Of a stretch of 64,000 nt of DNA, positions 1 to 8,851 are shown piece after piece. Source of the stretch: Asanoa hainanensis (lineage in GTDB: Bacteria > Actinomycetota > Actinomycetes > Mycobacteriales > Micromonosporaceae); contig NZ_FZPH01000026.1 of assembly GCF_900188485.1 (NCBI RefSeq), forward strand, positions 1 to 64,000, given 5' to 3'. Made by a program: the position numbers and the translations under genes. The notes below the pieces were generated by a model. It was not told the origin of the DNA. It ran no database searches and saw nothing but the letters and a program-made list of their open reading frames with translations. The first letter of the stretch is position 1. Each line of letters starts with the position of its first letter.

Positions 1-111
1 GGTTGGCGATGATCTAACGGCCCAGGTGCTACCCGGCCATCCAACAACCAGGCAGCACCAGGATCACCCAATGAGCAACGGTCGCGCCCCCGACGGACCC
101 GGGACCGCATC

Positions 112-147
112 TTGACCTTGGCCTTGATCTTGACCTTGGCCTTGATC
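112..147. repeat. Two exact tandem 18-bp repeats
   Basis: The unit TTGACCTTGGCCTTGATC occurs twice back to back (112-129 and 130-147) and has an inner periodicity of about 6 bp. It lies just past the 3' end of the minus-strand GNAT gene. Nothing else is recognisable in positions 1-160, so the neighbour beyond the window edge is unknown. Confidence 0.8.
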
Positions 148-160
148 TTTGTTTTGGTTA

Positions 161-817
161 TCAGCTCTGACTTGCCCTGGTTGCCGGGCGAACTGGGCGG
201 AGGATGTTTTCTGGGCTCATCGAGCCGAGGAGTTTTTCCAGGGCGTATTCGACGTCGGACTTCCACGAGAGCGCGGTCCGCAGTTCGAGGCGTAGGCGCG
301 GGTAGCGCGGATGCGGACGAACGGTCTTAAAGCCGACGGACAGGAAGAAATCAACTGGAGCTAGGCAACCCGGCTCCTCTGGGGCGTCGCCGAACTTCGC
401 GTCGCCGAACGCCTCGATCGCTTTCACGCCGCGTTTTACCAGGTCGCGGGCCACTCCCTGGACGAGCATGCGGCCCAGGCCGCCGCCGGCGAACGCAGCG
501 ACCACGTGGGCGTTCATCAGCAGGGCGGCGTCGGCGGAGACCGGGGAGGTCGGGAACGCCATCGAGCGGGGCACGTAGGCCGGCGGGGCGAACATGACGA
601 AGCCGGCCGGCATGCCGTCTACGTAGATCAGCTTGCCGCAGGAGCCCCATTCGAGGAGGGTCTGCGAGACCCAGGCCTCCTTCTCCAGGCCGGGGTCACC
701 GGCGGCGCAGGCGCGCTCGGCGGAGACGGGGTCCAACTCCCAGTAGACGCATTGCCGGCATGGGCGCGGCAGGTCTTCCAGGGTGTCCAGAGTCAGGCTG
801 ACCAGACGACGTGACAT
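161..817 (-). CDS. GNAT family N-acetyltransferase
   Basis: A 218-residue protein predicted to move an acetyl group from acetyl-CoA to an unknown amine. The acetyl-CoA pyrophosphate-binding loop of the GNAT fold is visible as GGGLGRM near residues 111-117, after a strand ending in NAHV. The N-terminus carries a Cys pair (PCRQC, about residues 20-23) followed by VYWELDP, which is conserved in this actinobacterial subfamily as I recall it and could bind metal. The ATG at 817 is preceded by a GAGG-type ribosome site. The gene is divergent from the aminotransferase, with 265 bp between them. The substrate cannot be inferred. Confidence 0.8.
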   Translation of the reverse strand: MSRRLVSLTLDTLEDLPRPCRQCVYWELDPVSAERACAAGDPGLEKEAWVSQTLLEWGSCGKLIYVDGMPAGFVMFAPPAYVPRSMAFPTSPVSADAALLMNAHVVAAFAGGGLGRMLVQGVARDLVKRGVKAIEAFGDAKFGDAPEEPGCLAPVDFFLSVGFKTVRPHPRYPRLRLELRTALSWKSDVEYALEKLLGSMSPENILRPVRPATRASQS

Positions 818-1082
818 TGCGGAACCTCGAACCGCTCGCTTGCCAGATCACGGCTTTCGGAGCACGGTGGATGTCGCGTGCGGCCCGCCTTGCCCCCAAC
901 CAGCGATCGTACGCCGGAACCGGGCGGTAGGGGAGAGGTCGGACATCGCGCGTCCGGGGGTCTGACCTGCTGGGGGCCTCGGGTTCCGCGATATGGACTG
1001 CCCTGCGGTAACCCGAAGGTGCCTCGTCGGTGCGCGGTCTACCATCAACCAACCAGCGCAGCGCCCGAAAGTGAGGTAGGGC

Positions 1083-2399
1083 ATGACCGGGACGACGCTC
1101 GACGACTATACCGACCGCTATGCGCGGCGGGTTCGCGGCATGACGGCATCGGAGATCCGAGCTCTGTTCGCCGTCGCCAGCCGTCCCGAGGTCGTCTCGC
1201 TCGCTGGTGGCGCTCCCTACATCGCCGCACTGCCGCTCGACGCGGTCGGCGAGATGCTCGGCAGCCTGGCTGCTGATCATGGCACCAGCACCCTGCAGTA
1301 CGGGATCGGGCAGGGCACCCTCGAGCTTCGCGAGAAGATCTGCGAGGTGATGGCGCTCTCCGGCATCGACGCCTCCTCCGGCGCTTCGCCGGACGATGTC
1401 GTCGTCACCGTCGGGGGCCAGCAGGCCCTCGATCTCGTGTCCCGGCTCTTTCTCGACCCCGGCGACGTGGTTTTGGCCGAGGGCCCGACCTATGTCGGTG
1501 CGCTCGGGGCGTTCCAGTCGGCGCAGGCCCAGGTTGTGCACGTCGCCATGGACGACGACGGGCTGATTCCCTCCGCTCTGGAGGCGGCGATCGCCGAGGT
1601 CGCGCGGTCCGGGCGGCGGGCGAAGTTCCTCTACACGATCCCGACCTATCAGAACCCGGCCGGCGTGACGCTGACCGATTCGCGGCGCGACCAGGTGTTG
1701 GACATCTGCGAGCGGGCCGGGCTGCTGGTGGTCGAGGACGACCCCTATGGGCAGCTCTCCTTCGACGGCGAGGCGCCCTTGCCGTTGCGGGCCCGGCGGC
1801 GCGAGGGGGTTTTCTACCTTTCGACGTTCTCCAAGACGTTCGCGCCCGGGCTGCGGGTCGGCTGGATCCTGGCTCCGCACGCGGTGCGCGAGAAGCTGGT
1901 GATCGCGTCCGAGTCGCAGATCCTGTGCCCCAGCGCGTACGCGCAGGCGGCGGTGACCACGTACCTGTCGACGATGCCGTGGCGTGAGCAGATCAAGACG
2001 TACCGCGAGGTCTACCGGGAGCGGCGGGATGCGCTGCTGGAGGCTTTGACGGATCTGATGCCCGAGGGTACGACCTGGACGCGGCCCAGCGGTGGCCTGT
2101 TCGTCTGGGCGACGCTGCCGCCGGGGCTCGACTCGAAGGCGATGATGCCGCGGGCCATAGCCGCGCGGGTGGCCTACGTGCCTGGCACGGGCTTCTACGC
2201 CGACGGCACGGGCGGGGGCAACATGCGGCTCAACTTCTCGTTCCCGTCGCCGGAGCGGATTCGTGAGGGCGTACGCCGGCTGGCTGGCGTGATGGAGCAG
2301 GACCTAACGATGCGGCAGGTGTTCGGCGCGATCAGCGCGGTCGCCAATCGCCGCCGTGGGCAGGCCGGATCCGACGTTCCCGGCCCAGACTTGGCATGA
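1083..2399 (+). CDS. PLP-dependent aminotransferase, fold type I (2-aminoadipate/MocR-like class)
   Basis: A 438-residue cytosolic aminotransferase. Visible fold-type-I landmarks are YGIGQGTLELRE near 73-84 (cofactor-domain entry), the PTYQNPAG motif near 187-194 with the Asn that contacts the PLP ring oxygen, DDPYG near 219-223 with the Asp that binds the pyridine nitrogen, and STFSKTFAPGLR near 247-258 in which Lys251 should form the Schiff base. No N-terminal DNA-binding domain is present, so it is a free-standing enzyme rather than a MocR regulator. The start is supported by GAGGTAGG a few bases upstream. It is followed after 8 bp by the D-Ala-D-Ala ligase, so the two are probably co-transcribed. 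The amino acid substrate is unknown. Confidence 0.85.
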   Translation: MTGTTLDDYTDRYARRVRGMTASEIRALFAVASRPEVVSLAGGAPYIAALPLDAVGEMLGSLAADHGTSTLQYGIGQGTLELREKICEVMALSGIDASSGASPDDVVVTVGGQQALDLVSRLFLDPGDVVLAEGPTYVGALGAFQSAQAQVVHVAMDDDGLIPSALEAAIAEVARSGRRAKFLYTIPTYQNPAGVTLTDSRRDQVLDICERAGLLVVEDDPYGQLSFDGEAPLPLRARRREGVFYLSTFSKTFAPGLRVGWILAPHAVREKLVIASESQILCPSAYAQAAVTTYLSTMPWREQIKTYREVYRERRDALLEALTDLMPEGTTWTRPSGGLFVWATLPPGLDSKAMMPRAIAARVAYVPGTGFYADGTGGGNMRLNFSFPSPERIREGVRRLAGVMEQDLTMRQVFGAISAVANRRRGQAGSDVPGPDLA

Positions 2400-2407
2400 T
2401 CTGACCC

Positions 2408-3370
2408 ATGGGTACGACCGATCTGCGCGTCCTCGTCCTGGCTGGCGGGCTGTCCTACGAGCGGGATGTCTCGCTCAAGTCCGGCCGGCGGGTGCTCGAC
2501 GCCCTCCGGGCCGCCGGGATCGACGCGCAGCAGCGCGATGCTGATGTTGCACTGTTGCCGGCGCTGCGGTCGGATCCGCCGGACGCGGTGGTGATCGCGC
2601 TGCACGGTGCGACCGGTGAGGACGGGTCGCTGCGAGGGGTGCTCGACCTGTTCGACGTGCCCTATGTGGGTTGCGACGCGCTGGCCTCCCGGTTGGCGTG
2701 GGACAAGCCGTCAGCGAAGGCAGTGCTGCGGGAAGCTGGTATCCCCACCCCTGATTGGGTGGCGCTGCCGCACGACCGGTTCTCGGAGCTCGGGGCGGTC
2801 GCGGTGCTGGAGCGGATCGCGTCGCGGTTGCAGCTGCCGTTGATGGTCAAGCCAGCCCAGGGCGGCTCTGGCCTGGGGGCGGCGGTGGTGCGTGACGAGA
2901 GCGCGCTGCCCGCGGCGATGGTCGGGTGTTTCGCCTATGACTCGACCGCGCTCGTGGAGCGCTATGTGACCGGGATGGACGTCGCGGTCACGGTGATCGA
3001 CCTGGGCGACGGTCCGCAGGCGCTGCCGGCCGTGGAGATCGTTCCGCGTAACGGGGTCTATGACTACGCGGCGCGTTATACGGCTGGGCTGACTACGTGG
3101 CACGCGCCGGCGCGGCTTTCCCCGTCGGTGGCGTCGGAGGTGGCGTCGGTCGCGGTCGCCGCGCACAGCGCTCTGGGGCTGCGTGATCTGTCGCGGGTCG
3201 ACCTGATCGTCGACGAGTCCGGGGCGCCACACGTGCTCGAGGTCAACGTGGCGCCGGGCATGACGGAGACATCGCTGCTTCCGATGGCGATCCAGGCTGC
3301 CGGGTTGGACTTCGGGAAGGTCCTCGCGACGATGGTTTCGCGGGCGGCCGGGCGTTCGGCTCTCAGCTGA
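2408..3370 (+). CDS. ddl: D-alanine--D-alanine ligase (ATP-grasp)
   Basis: A 320-residue ATP-grasp ligase that joins two D-alanines using ATP for peptidoglycan precursor synthesis in the cytosol. The N-terminal domain has ALHGATGEDGSLRG followed by PYVG. The ATP-grasp loop is MVKPAQGGSGLG, and the C-terminal Mg/substrate motif is LEVNVAPGMTETSLLP. The length is close to other Ddl proteins of about 310-370 residues. The gene lies 8 bp after the aminotransferase stop and has only a weak ribosome site. Its last 8 bp overlap the end of the convergent GNAT gene. Actinomycetes often carry a second ddl near murF, so this may be a paralogue with another substrate preference; the assignment to this superfamily is firm. 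Confidence 0.88.
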   Translation: MGTTDLRVLVLAGGLSYERDVSLKSGRRVLDALRAAGIDAQQRDADVALLPALRSDPPDAVVIALHGATGEDGSLRGVLDLFDVPYVGCDALASRLAWDKPSAKAVLREAGIPTPDWVALPHDRFSELGAVAVLERIASRLQLPLMVKPAQGGSGLGAAVVRDESALPAAMVGCFAYDSTALVERYVTGMDVAVTVIDLGDGPQALPAVEIVPRNGVYDYAARYTAGLTTWHAPARLSPSVASEVASVAVAAHSALGLRDLSRVDLIVDESGAPHVLEVNVAPGMTETSLLPMAIQAAGLDFGKVLATMVSRAAGRSALS

Positions 3371-3911
3371 TCGTCGCTCGGCGCATGCCTACTCGGGGCC
3401 AGCGATCGAGGCCGTGGTCGGCTTCTTGCTGGCGCTTGGCTGCTAGCCCTGGTGTGAGCTCGTCGTCCGGGATGATGTGGAAGCCGCAGCGCTCGTAGTA
3501 CGGCGCGTTCCAGGGGACGTCTCGGAACGTGGTGAGGGTCAGGGCCGGCATGCCGTTTGTTCTTGCTTCGGTGGCTGCGTGCTCGATGAGTTGGCGCCCG
3601 AGGCGTTTTCCGGCGTGGGTCGGGTGGACCGAGACCTGCTCGATGTGCAGGTTGCCGTCGATCGGCTCTGCGATGAGGTAGGCAGCCACCTCGTCGTCGA
3701 CGGTCATGACCCAGGCTGTGCCGGCGTCCAAGTAGGCCGTTAGCTCCTCGACGGTTGGCGGTTCGTCGTCTGCGACCTCTGGCATGCCGAGTTCGCGGAA
3801 CGCTTCGCCGGCTGCACGCTCGATGTCCTGCAGGTTGGTCAGATCGTCCCGTCGTGCCTGTCGAATCTGCACCCAGCCATTCTGTGGGTGGTTTGGTTTC
3901 ACGTGAAACAT
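3363..3911 (-). CDS. GNAT family N-acetyltransferase, start codon embedded in parS
   Basis: A 182-residue GNAT acetyltransferase. The segment IEQVSVHPTHAGKRLGRQLIEHA (residues about 90-112) is the classic acetyl-CoA-binding strand and loop. The N-terminus MFHVKP is the direct translation of the parS site at 3895-3910, and the ATG at 3909-3911 (minus strand) uses its last bases. A GTG at 3872 (residue 14, before QIRQARRDD) is an alternative start, but it lacks a ribosome site. The gene converges on ddl with an 8-bp overlap. The substrate is unknown. Confidence 0.8.
   Translation of the reverse strand: MFHVKPNHPQNGWVQIRQARRDDLTNLQDIERAAGEAFRELGMPEVADDEPPTVEELTAYLDAGTAWVMTVDDEVAAYLIAEPIDGNLHIEQVSVHPTHAGKRLGRQLIEHAATEARTNGMPALTLTTFRDVPWNAPYYERCGFHIIPDDELTPGLAAKRQQEADHGLDRWPRVGMRRATIS
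3895..3910. promoter_or_regulatory. parS centromere site (near-perfect)
   Basis: GGTTTCACGTGAAACA matches the bacterial parS consensus TGTTTCACGTGAAACA at 15 of 16 positions and contains the full 14-bp palindrome GTTTCACGTGAAAC. It is a ParB loading site. It overlaps the start of a GNAT gene. Confidence 0.9.
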
Positions 3912-4484
3912 CTTTCTCGCTCGGTGGGGTTGGTTTGCCGCGTGGGGGTGGTGGGGGCAGGGACGCTCGGGTCGTGCGGACAGTTCGCTGGTGTCCGGGG
4001 TCCGCTGAGCGTCCGCGGGTGGTGTGCGATCGGCGGGTCGGGGTCATCCCGCTCGCGGTGGTCTACCTGTTCACCCGCTCCAGCGGCGACGTCGACGGGG
4101 TGAGTCGGCGCGGCTGGGCATCCGGTCAGAGGTGCGGTCAGGCGTTGCGGGGCCGTGCGAACGGAGCTTGTCGCGCTGGCTCCTGGTGCCGGCCGGAGGC
4201 AATGCCCGCCTGATCGTGGTTTCGGCGCTACCGCCGTCCTCGTGCGTTTGCCGTTGGGCCCCAACGAACTTGCGAGCTGACGGGCCGCATAACTAGCTCT
4301 CCGATGACGCTCCCAGCGCCGCATGAGCACCGAACCCACCCAGGATCGTGTGGCTACCTGGTGCCACGGGGGCGTTCAGCTCGAACCACGGCCGCGACGC
4401 CCCTTCCCGACCTGCAGCGCAGTCACCGCGTTTTGCACGAAACGCCCCTCCCGGGGCTTGAGAGTGGGCGCGATGCTCCGCCGC
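3912..4484. other. Gene-free stretch
   Basis: No convincing gene is seen. The open frames here are low-complexity Arg/Pro/Ser translations with no recognisable motif. The stretch leads into the tandem array that begins near 4485. Confidence 0.6.
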
Positions 4485-4850
4485 GGGTGTCCATGGCAGC
4501 CGCAGCCGAACCTCGGCAGGCACGCGATGGGCGGCCGGCCGTCGACGGCGAGCGAGCGACGCGGGAGCTAGAGGCGGTAGCGGGCAGCCGTCCACCACGG
4601 ACGCCCGGTAACCACGCCACGGGCGGCAGGCCGACGACGGAGCGATGCGGTGCTGGAGACCGCAGCAGGCAAACACAGCTCACCACCACGGACGCCCGGC
4701 ACCCCCCGACAAGCGGCAGCCCGACGACGGCGAACGAGTGACGCGGGGGCTAGAGGCCGCAGCAGGCCACACAGCCCTCCACCACGGACGCCCGGCAGCC
4801 GCACCACGGGCGGCAGGCCGACGACGGCGAGCGACCGACGCGGCGCTAGA
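4485..4850. repeat. Tandem repeat array, 85-97 bp unit (left part)
   Basis: Degenerate copies begin with GCTAGAGGC or GCTGGAGAC at 4567, 4652 and 4749 (units of 85, 97 and 96 bp), and a weaker copy lies before 4567. Each holds CACCACGGACGCCCGG and a GGCAGGCCGACGACGG-like block. The period is not a fixed multiple of three and no protein-like reading runs through it, so I regard it as non-coding. The array continues at 5548 after an inserted IS element. Confidence 0.85.
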
Positions 4851-5547
4851 TGTTCTGTCCACGGACGTTGGTGACATGAAAGAGATCTTGAAAGGGTGAG
4901 GACCTCCGGGTGGAGTGGAGCTTGCGACAGTTCCCGCCCACCTTGGAGGTCCTCGTGGTCCACGCTAACGCACCGTTGACCGAACGCGGCCGGCTGCGGC
5001 TGGCCCAGTGTGTCGTGGATGACGGCTGGGCGTTGCGGCGAGCCGCGGAACGGTTCCAGGTCACGGTCACGACCGCGAAACGGTGGGCCGACCGGTACCG
5101 CGAGCTCGGCCCAGCGGGCATGGCCGACCGGTCCAGCCGCCCCCACCACAGCCCGGCCCGGACCTCGGCACCCACCTAACGCAAGGTCCTGCACCTACGC
5201 CTGACCCGCCGGTGGGGACCAGCCCGGATCGCCGGCCGCCTCGGCCTGCCCACCTCGACAACCCACAAGATCCTGGCCCGCGCCGGCGTGCCACGCCTGG
5301 CCCACCTGGACCGCGGCACCCGTCAACCGGTCCGCCGCTACGAACACCCGAACCCCGGTGACCTGATCCACGTCGACGTCAAGAAACTCACCGACGAATG
5401 GGCCTACAGGCAAGGCCTACACCTCCGAGGCCGCCCGCCGAGCAGCACTACCGACCTGGCTCCACTTCTACAATCACCACCGAGCCCACACCGCCCTGGC
5501 CGGCAACCCACCCGCCAGCCGCGTCCCCAACCTCAATGGGCAGAACA
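4851..5547 (+). mobile_element. Decayed IS481-family insertion sequence (697 bp) with TIRs and 6-bp target duplication
   Basis: The left end TGTTCTGTCC (4851-4860) and right end GGGCAGAACA (5538-5547) are inverted repeats matching at 9 of 10 positions. Extended to 25 bp they match at 20 positions. The element is flanked on both sides by GCTAGA (4845-4850 and 5548-5553), an exact 6-bp target duplication, and sits inside the tandem array. It holds a broken IS481-type transposase gene. At 697 bp it is shorter than an intact member of about 1.0-1.1 kb because the catalytic core is missing. Confidence 0.85.
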
Positions 5548-5552
5548 GCTAG
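4955..5552 (+). pseudogene. IS481-type transposase remnant (in-frame stop, internal deletion, frameshift)
   Basis: The reading starts at GTG 4955 with GGAGGT at 4945-4950. It gives VVHANAPLTERGRLRL and a helix-turn-helix (ALRRAAERFQVTVTTAKRW), typical of the IS481 N-terminus. A TAA at 5177-5179 interrupts it, and the same frame then continues through RKVLHLRLTRRWGPARIA to GDLIHVDVKKL, which holds the first catalytic Asp. Around 5395-5414 the DDE core is deleted and the frame changes. The C-terminal 45 codons from 5415 (AYTSEAARRA..., FYNHHRAHTALAGNPPASR) are well preserved and stop at TAG 5550-5552, which is formed by the target duplication. Roughly 120 residues are missing, including the other two catalytic acids, so it cannot be active. 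Confidence 0.88.
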
Positions 5553-5775
5553 AGGCCGCAGCCGGCAGCCCCTCCACCACGGACGCCCGGCAGCCGCACC
5601 CCGGGCGGCAGGCCGACCACGGCGAACGACCGACGCGGCGCTAGAGGCCGCAGCCGGCAGCCCCTCCACCACGGACGCCCGGCAGCCGCACCCCGGCGGC
5701 AGGCCGACCACGGCGAACGACCGACGCGGTGCTAGAGGCCGCAGCCGGCAGCCCCTCCACCACGAGGCCCGGCGA
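5548..5775. repeat. Tandem repeat array, 91-92 bp unit (right part)
   Basis: Copies start with GCTAGAGGCCGCAGCCGG at 5548, 5640 and 5731 (units of 92 and 91 bp, the last truncated). They are much more alike than the copies left of the IS element, which points to recent amplification or gene conversion on this side. Confidence 0.85.
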
Positions 5776-5808
5776 CCTTCTACTGCCGCAACGTCGGCGC
5801 ACCCGACA

Positions 5809-5824
5809 AGTTTCACGGGAAACC
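5809..5824 (-). promoter_or_regulatory. parS-like site, GTTTCCCGTGAAAC variant (minus orientation)
   Basis: AGTTTCACGGGAAACC differs from the palindrome GTTTCACGTGAAAC at one base. On the minus strand it reads GTTTCCCGTGAAAC, the same variant found at 6957, 7553 and 7899. Confidence 0.7.
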
Positions 5825-6956
5825 TGAGAGGCCTGCGCGGGGGATGCAGCGGGCCGGGTCCTGACCCATGCACAGGTCCCAGCGGGAGAGTGGCAGCCGA
5901 TATTGGGGAGCGCTGGAGTGCGCCAGGCCGCGCGAACCAGGGATCGTCGCGGCCCAGTTGGAGCATGTCTCGTCCCGGGTCGACGTCTTGTCGCACGCTT
6001 ACCGCCGGTCTGCATCGCCGAAAGAAGCCCCCTTGGTCAGTCCGAGCTACAGCGGCGGACGTGAACCACCTCAATCTTGGTGAAGCGGGTCAGGTGTCAC
6101 GGAAACGAAGCATTGCGAGGGAACGCGGTGGCTCGGCCCGTGGCCTGGTCCGCAATTCGCGTCGCGACAAGCGATCCGCTCAGCCGGGTGCCTGCCTCTT
6201 CGAACGCTTCCTGGATCTGCGCATCGTGGGGAGGAGTGGTCTCACAGGCGTCCGACCCCCTTGCCACTGCTCGCCCCCGTGCGGGCGGTGCAGGCGGCGC
6301 TGACCGCTGCACGGCGTGAGTGGTTAGGCCGGCACGTGCTGGGTGTGCTGGGCGCGGCTGTCGGTTGGACGGTGTGGGCGGTTGGGGGGTCGCCCGTGGC
6401 GGCGGGACGGGGCGTTGACGGCGGTGCCGGGCTGCGCGGGCTTGGGCCGCCAGCCGGCGCAGGCCTGACCATCTGACGCTTTAGGGCCTTCCCGTGCTCG
6501 GCGTTGGACGGGATCGGCGACGGGCAGCGCTGCGTAACTGGGCGGGCGGCTGCACCGTCCTAGCAGCGGCGAGAACGCCCGCGTCGTGCTCGCAGGTGAC
6601 CCGTCGCCGGCCGGGTCGCCGCCCGGCTTGCGGGCTAGGTCGTAGTGCGCCTGCTGCCGGGCTGAGCCTTGCGCTGGTTCGGTACTTGGCGGACATTGGC
6701 CCGCGGCGGCCCGAGACGTGGTGGGCCGTGCTGGACGGGTCGGCTGCGAGGGCGCGGTGGGATTGACGGCGGATTAAGCCTGTAGTCCGCAGTCGTAACC
6801 CGCTCGGGCTTCCAAGCCATCCGCCGGTGGTCAACGGGGGCCAACGGTGGCGACAGGAGGTGGGCAAGGTCGAGGGGGCGTCAGCGGGTAAAGCCCCGTT
6901 GGCGTTATGGCTCTTCGCCACGAGGCGCCAACGGCGTTGTGCTAGTTCGATCTTTG

Positions 6957-6972
6957 GGTTTCCCGTGAAACA
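6957..6972 (+). promoter_or_regulatory. parS-like site, GTTTCCCGTGAAAC variant
   Basis: GGTTTCCCGTGAAACA has one substitution (A to C) from the 14-bp parS palindrome. It lies in non-coding DNA within the cluster. Confidence 0.7.
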
Positions 6973-7552
6973 TGCCGGCGTCGCGTAGAGCGTTGTTCGG
7001 ACTCCGGTCGTTGCATCTAGGCCTCGGCGCGCCATCGTGGGCTGCCTCCGCTGATGGCCCGCCAGTCCCTGGCCGGACTTGGGGCGCCGCAGTCGCTCGG
7101 GTTCAAGGACGACACAGGGGTACGCCGACCTCGGTGCCACAGCGCCGACCGGCTCGGCTTCGATGGGGCCTGCAGACGGGCCTACCCCCGCTGGGCTCCG
7201 AGTCGGCTTCGTGGTGCTCCCGGTCCGTGCCACCTCGGCAGCTTCGCTTTGGTCCCGACTCACGCTTCGACGGCTTCGGGAGCTCCCGGCCCTGCGGTGA
7301 GCGCTTCGCGTTTGGTTCCCCACGAACCAACGCCTTGGGATGGGCATCAGTTCAACTGCGGGGTGGCCACATTCGTCGCGTCGAAGGGCCTCGGCTTCGA
7401 GGGCCAGGACGGACCCTCCGGGTCAACGCTGGATTCCTGCGCGCTCGACCGGCGGCAAAGTCAGGTACTGCGGCGGGATCCGCGGCTTTGGCGTTCACGG
7501 AGGTGGTTGTTCCTCTGGCCGCGAACTGGCGCTGACCACTCTGGCGGCCGAG

Positions 7553-7568
7553 GGTTTCCCGTGAAACG
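7553..7568 (+). promoter_or_regulatory. parS-like site, GTTTCCCGTGAAAC variant
   Basis: GGTTTCCCGTGAAACG carries the same single substitution and orientation as the site at 6957. Confidence 0.7.
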
Positions 7569-7637
7569 CACTGCGGCTAGAGCGGCAGACTCGAAATGGC
7601 GACCGTGCCTCGCGTGGTTCTACGGATCCGATCCAGG

Positions 7638-7653
7638 TGTTTCACGCGAAACC
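7638..7653 (+). promoter_or_regulatory. parS-like site, GTTTCACGCGAAAC variant
   Basis: TGTTTCACGCGAAACC has one substitution (T to C, central half) from the parS palindrome. It begins 70 bp after the end of the site at 7553. Confidence 0.7.
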
Positions 7654-7898
7654 ACGAACCAAGAGCCACCAGTGGCGGTCTGGCGCCAGTGATCGCTCGG
7701 CGGGCGGAACATGGGCCCACGCGTTCAGGTCTTCCGCCATCGACGGCTCAGGCCGGCAGCAGCCGCTACCGGCACTAAGGGTGCGGTCGGCCAGCCATCA
7801 GTGGCGTTCGGTGCTGTCACGTCGACAAACGCCTCGGTCTTGACGTCTAGGGTTGGGCGCCGGTTTCGTCGTCGTGGTCAGACCTCACCCGTGGCCAA

Positions 7899-7914
7899 TG
7901 TTTCACGGGAAACC
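7899..7914 (-). promoter_or_regulatory. parS-like site, GTTTCCCGTGAAAC variant (minus orientation)
   Basis: TGTTTCACGGGAAACC reads GTTTCCCGTGAAAC on the minus strand, identical in the 14-bp core to the site at 5809. Confidence 0.7.
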
Positions 7915-8261
7915 AGAAGATCACGATGAGCGGGTGCCGGGGTTCGGTGCCGCATCGAGCTTCACTCACCGGCGACGAGCGCGAGGCATGCGCGGACAGC
8001 GCTGCGGCCGCGTCACGGCATGGGTTGGCGGTGAGGCGGTCAGGCTACGAGTGGTGGGCCACTGGTGGCGCGCCACGCCCACCCCGCCGGCACGAGCTGC
8101 CCGCCTGACGCGCGGACATCCACCACCGCTCACACGCCAACGCCATACGCGCCACCTGACCGGACGCGGTTGCAGCAGCCGACCGTCGCGCGACCCTCAA
8201 CACGGCGGAAGTCGGGGCCGCTGCGTCCCAGCGAATACCAACAGCGCCAGGTCGCCACGAT

Positions 8262-8704
8262 GCTGGCGCTCCCCGACGCACACCTCGCGAAATCGCCGTC
8301 CTTCACACATTGCTGTCGCCCCGTCCCGACGCGGGCGCGGCCACCAGGTCCGGCGAATTGCGCCCGCTGCGACGTTCGAACCCTCGGCCGGCAGCATGAC
8401 GCGGGTGCACGACCGGACTCAGGGTCGCGTCAGGGTCCACGGCCGCCGTGCGCTCGCCGTCGCCGGGCTCGACGACAGTCTCGGGCTCAGACGCAGCGGA
8501 GTCCGCGTAGGAGATCCCCCGTGATACGGGTCGTCCGGGCCACTCTCCTCCGGGTTCCTGGACACCCGTTCGCCAGGCTGCTGGCGCTCGCCGACGAACG
8601 TCTCGCGGAATCGCCGTCCTTCACCCCTGCTGTCGCCCGTTCCGAGCACGGGCGCGGCCACCAGGTCGGGGGAACGCGCCCGCCACATGTTCGAACCCGC
8701 GGCC
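8262..8704. repeat. Direct duplication of a ~125-bp segment (8262-8389 and 8580-8704)
   Basis: Both copies start GCTGGCGCTC and share ATCGCCGTCCTTCAC, then GGGCGCGGCCACCAGGTC, and end with a TTCGAACCC..GCGGCC-like block. They differ by scattered substitutions and small indels whose lengths do not preserve a reading frame, so the repeat is probably non-coding. Confidence 0.75.
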
Positions 8705-8780
8705 AGGTCGGATATGTGGCCCATCCAGCGAACGCCCATCAGTGACATAGGCACTGCCGCTCTCCGGAGGGCAGGCCCGA

Positions 8781-8795
8781 TGTTTCACGGAAACA
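8781..8795 (-). promoter_or_regulatory. Degenerate parS (one base deleted)
   Basis: TGTTTCACGGAAACA is 15 bp. Read on the minus strand it is the local variant TGTTTCCCGTGAAACA lacking one C. The outer bases on both sides are perfect. The changed half-site spacing probably weakens or abolishes ParB binding. It adjoins the terminator hairpin at 8798. Confidence 0.55.
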
Positions 8796-8797
8796 AT

Positions 8798-8830
8798 GAG
8801 CGCACTGGGTCGTGAGGACCCAGTGCGCTC
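8798..8830 (-). terminator. Stem-loop terminator of the HIT-like gene
   Basis: GAGCGCACTGGGTC (8798-8811) and GACCCAGTGCGCTC (8817-8830) form a perfect 14-bp stem with a 5-nt loop, 21 bp past the stop codon of the minus-strand gene. The T tract is short, as is usual for high-GC actinomycete terminators. Confidence 0.85.
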
Positions 8831-8851
8831 AGGTGTTCGTGTTGCGGGAAG

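Larger units (their letters stand above)
5776..8797. other. 3-kb gene-poor region carrying six parS-like sites
   Basis: I find no supported gene in this stretch. The open frames are short, overlap one another on both strands, are Arg/Ser/Pro rich and lack recognisable motifs or ribosome sites. What it does hold is a run of parS-like sites (5809, 6957, 7553, 7638, 7899 and 8781, listed separately) and a duplicated segment of about 125 bp (8262 and 8580). It is best read as ParB-binding chromosomal DNA between the ddl/GNAT genes and the parAB cluster. Confidence 0.65.

Noticed and set aside
4567-5775. CRISPR array
   Set aside because: The tandem units of 85-97 bp are contiguous, degenerate along their whole length and have no short repeat/unique spacer structure; no cas gene is nearby.
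6972-7692. Several plus-strand frames of 180-210 codons in the parS-rich stretch
   Set aside because: They overlap each other in three frames, are Arg/Ser/Gly rich, lack motifs and ribosome sites, and the region is dotted with parS variants and repeats.
8065-8754. Plus- and minus-strand frames carrying the duplicated GRRFRE/VGERQ-like peptide
   Set aside because: The peptide similarity comes from the ~125-bp DNA duplication; indels between copies do not keep the frame and no start signals are present.
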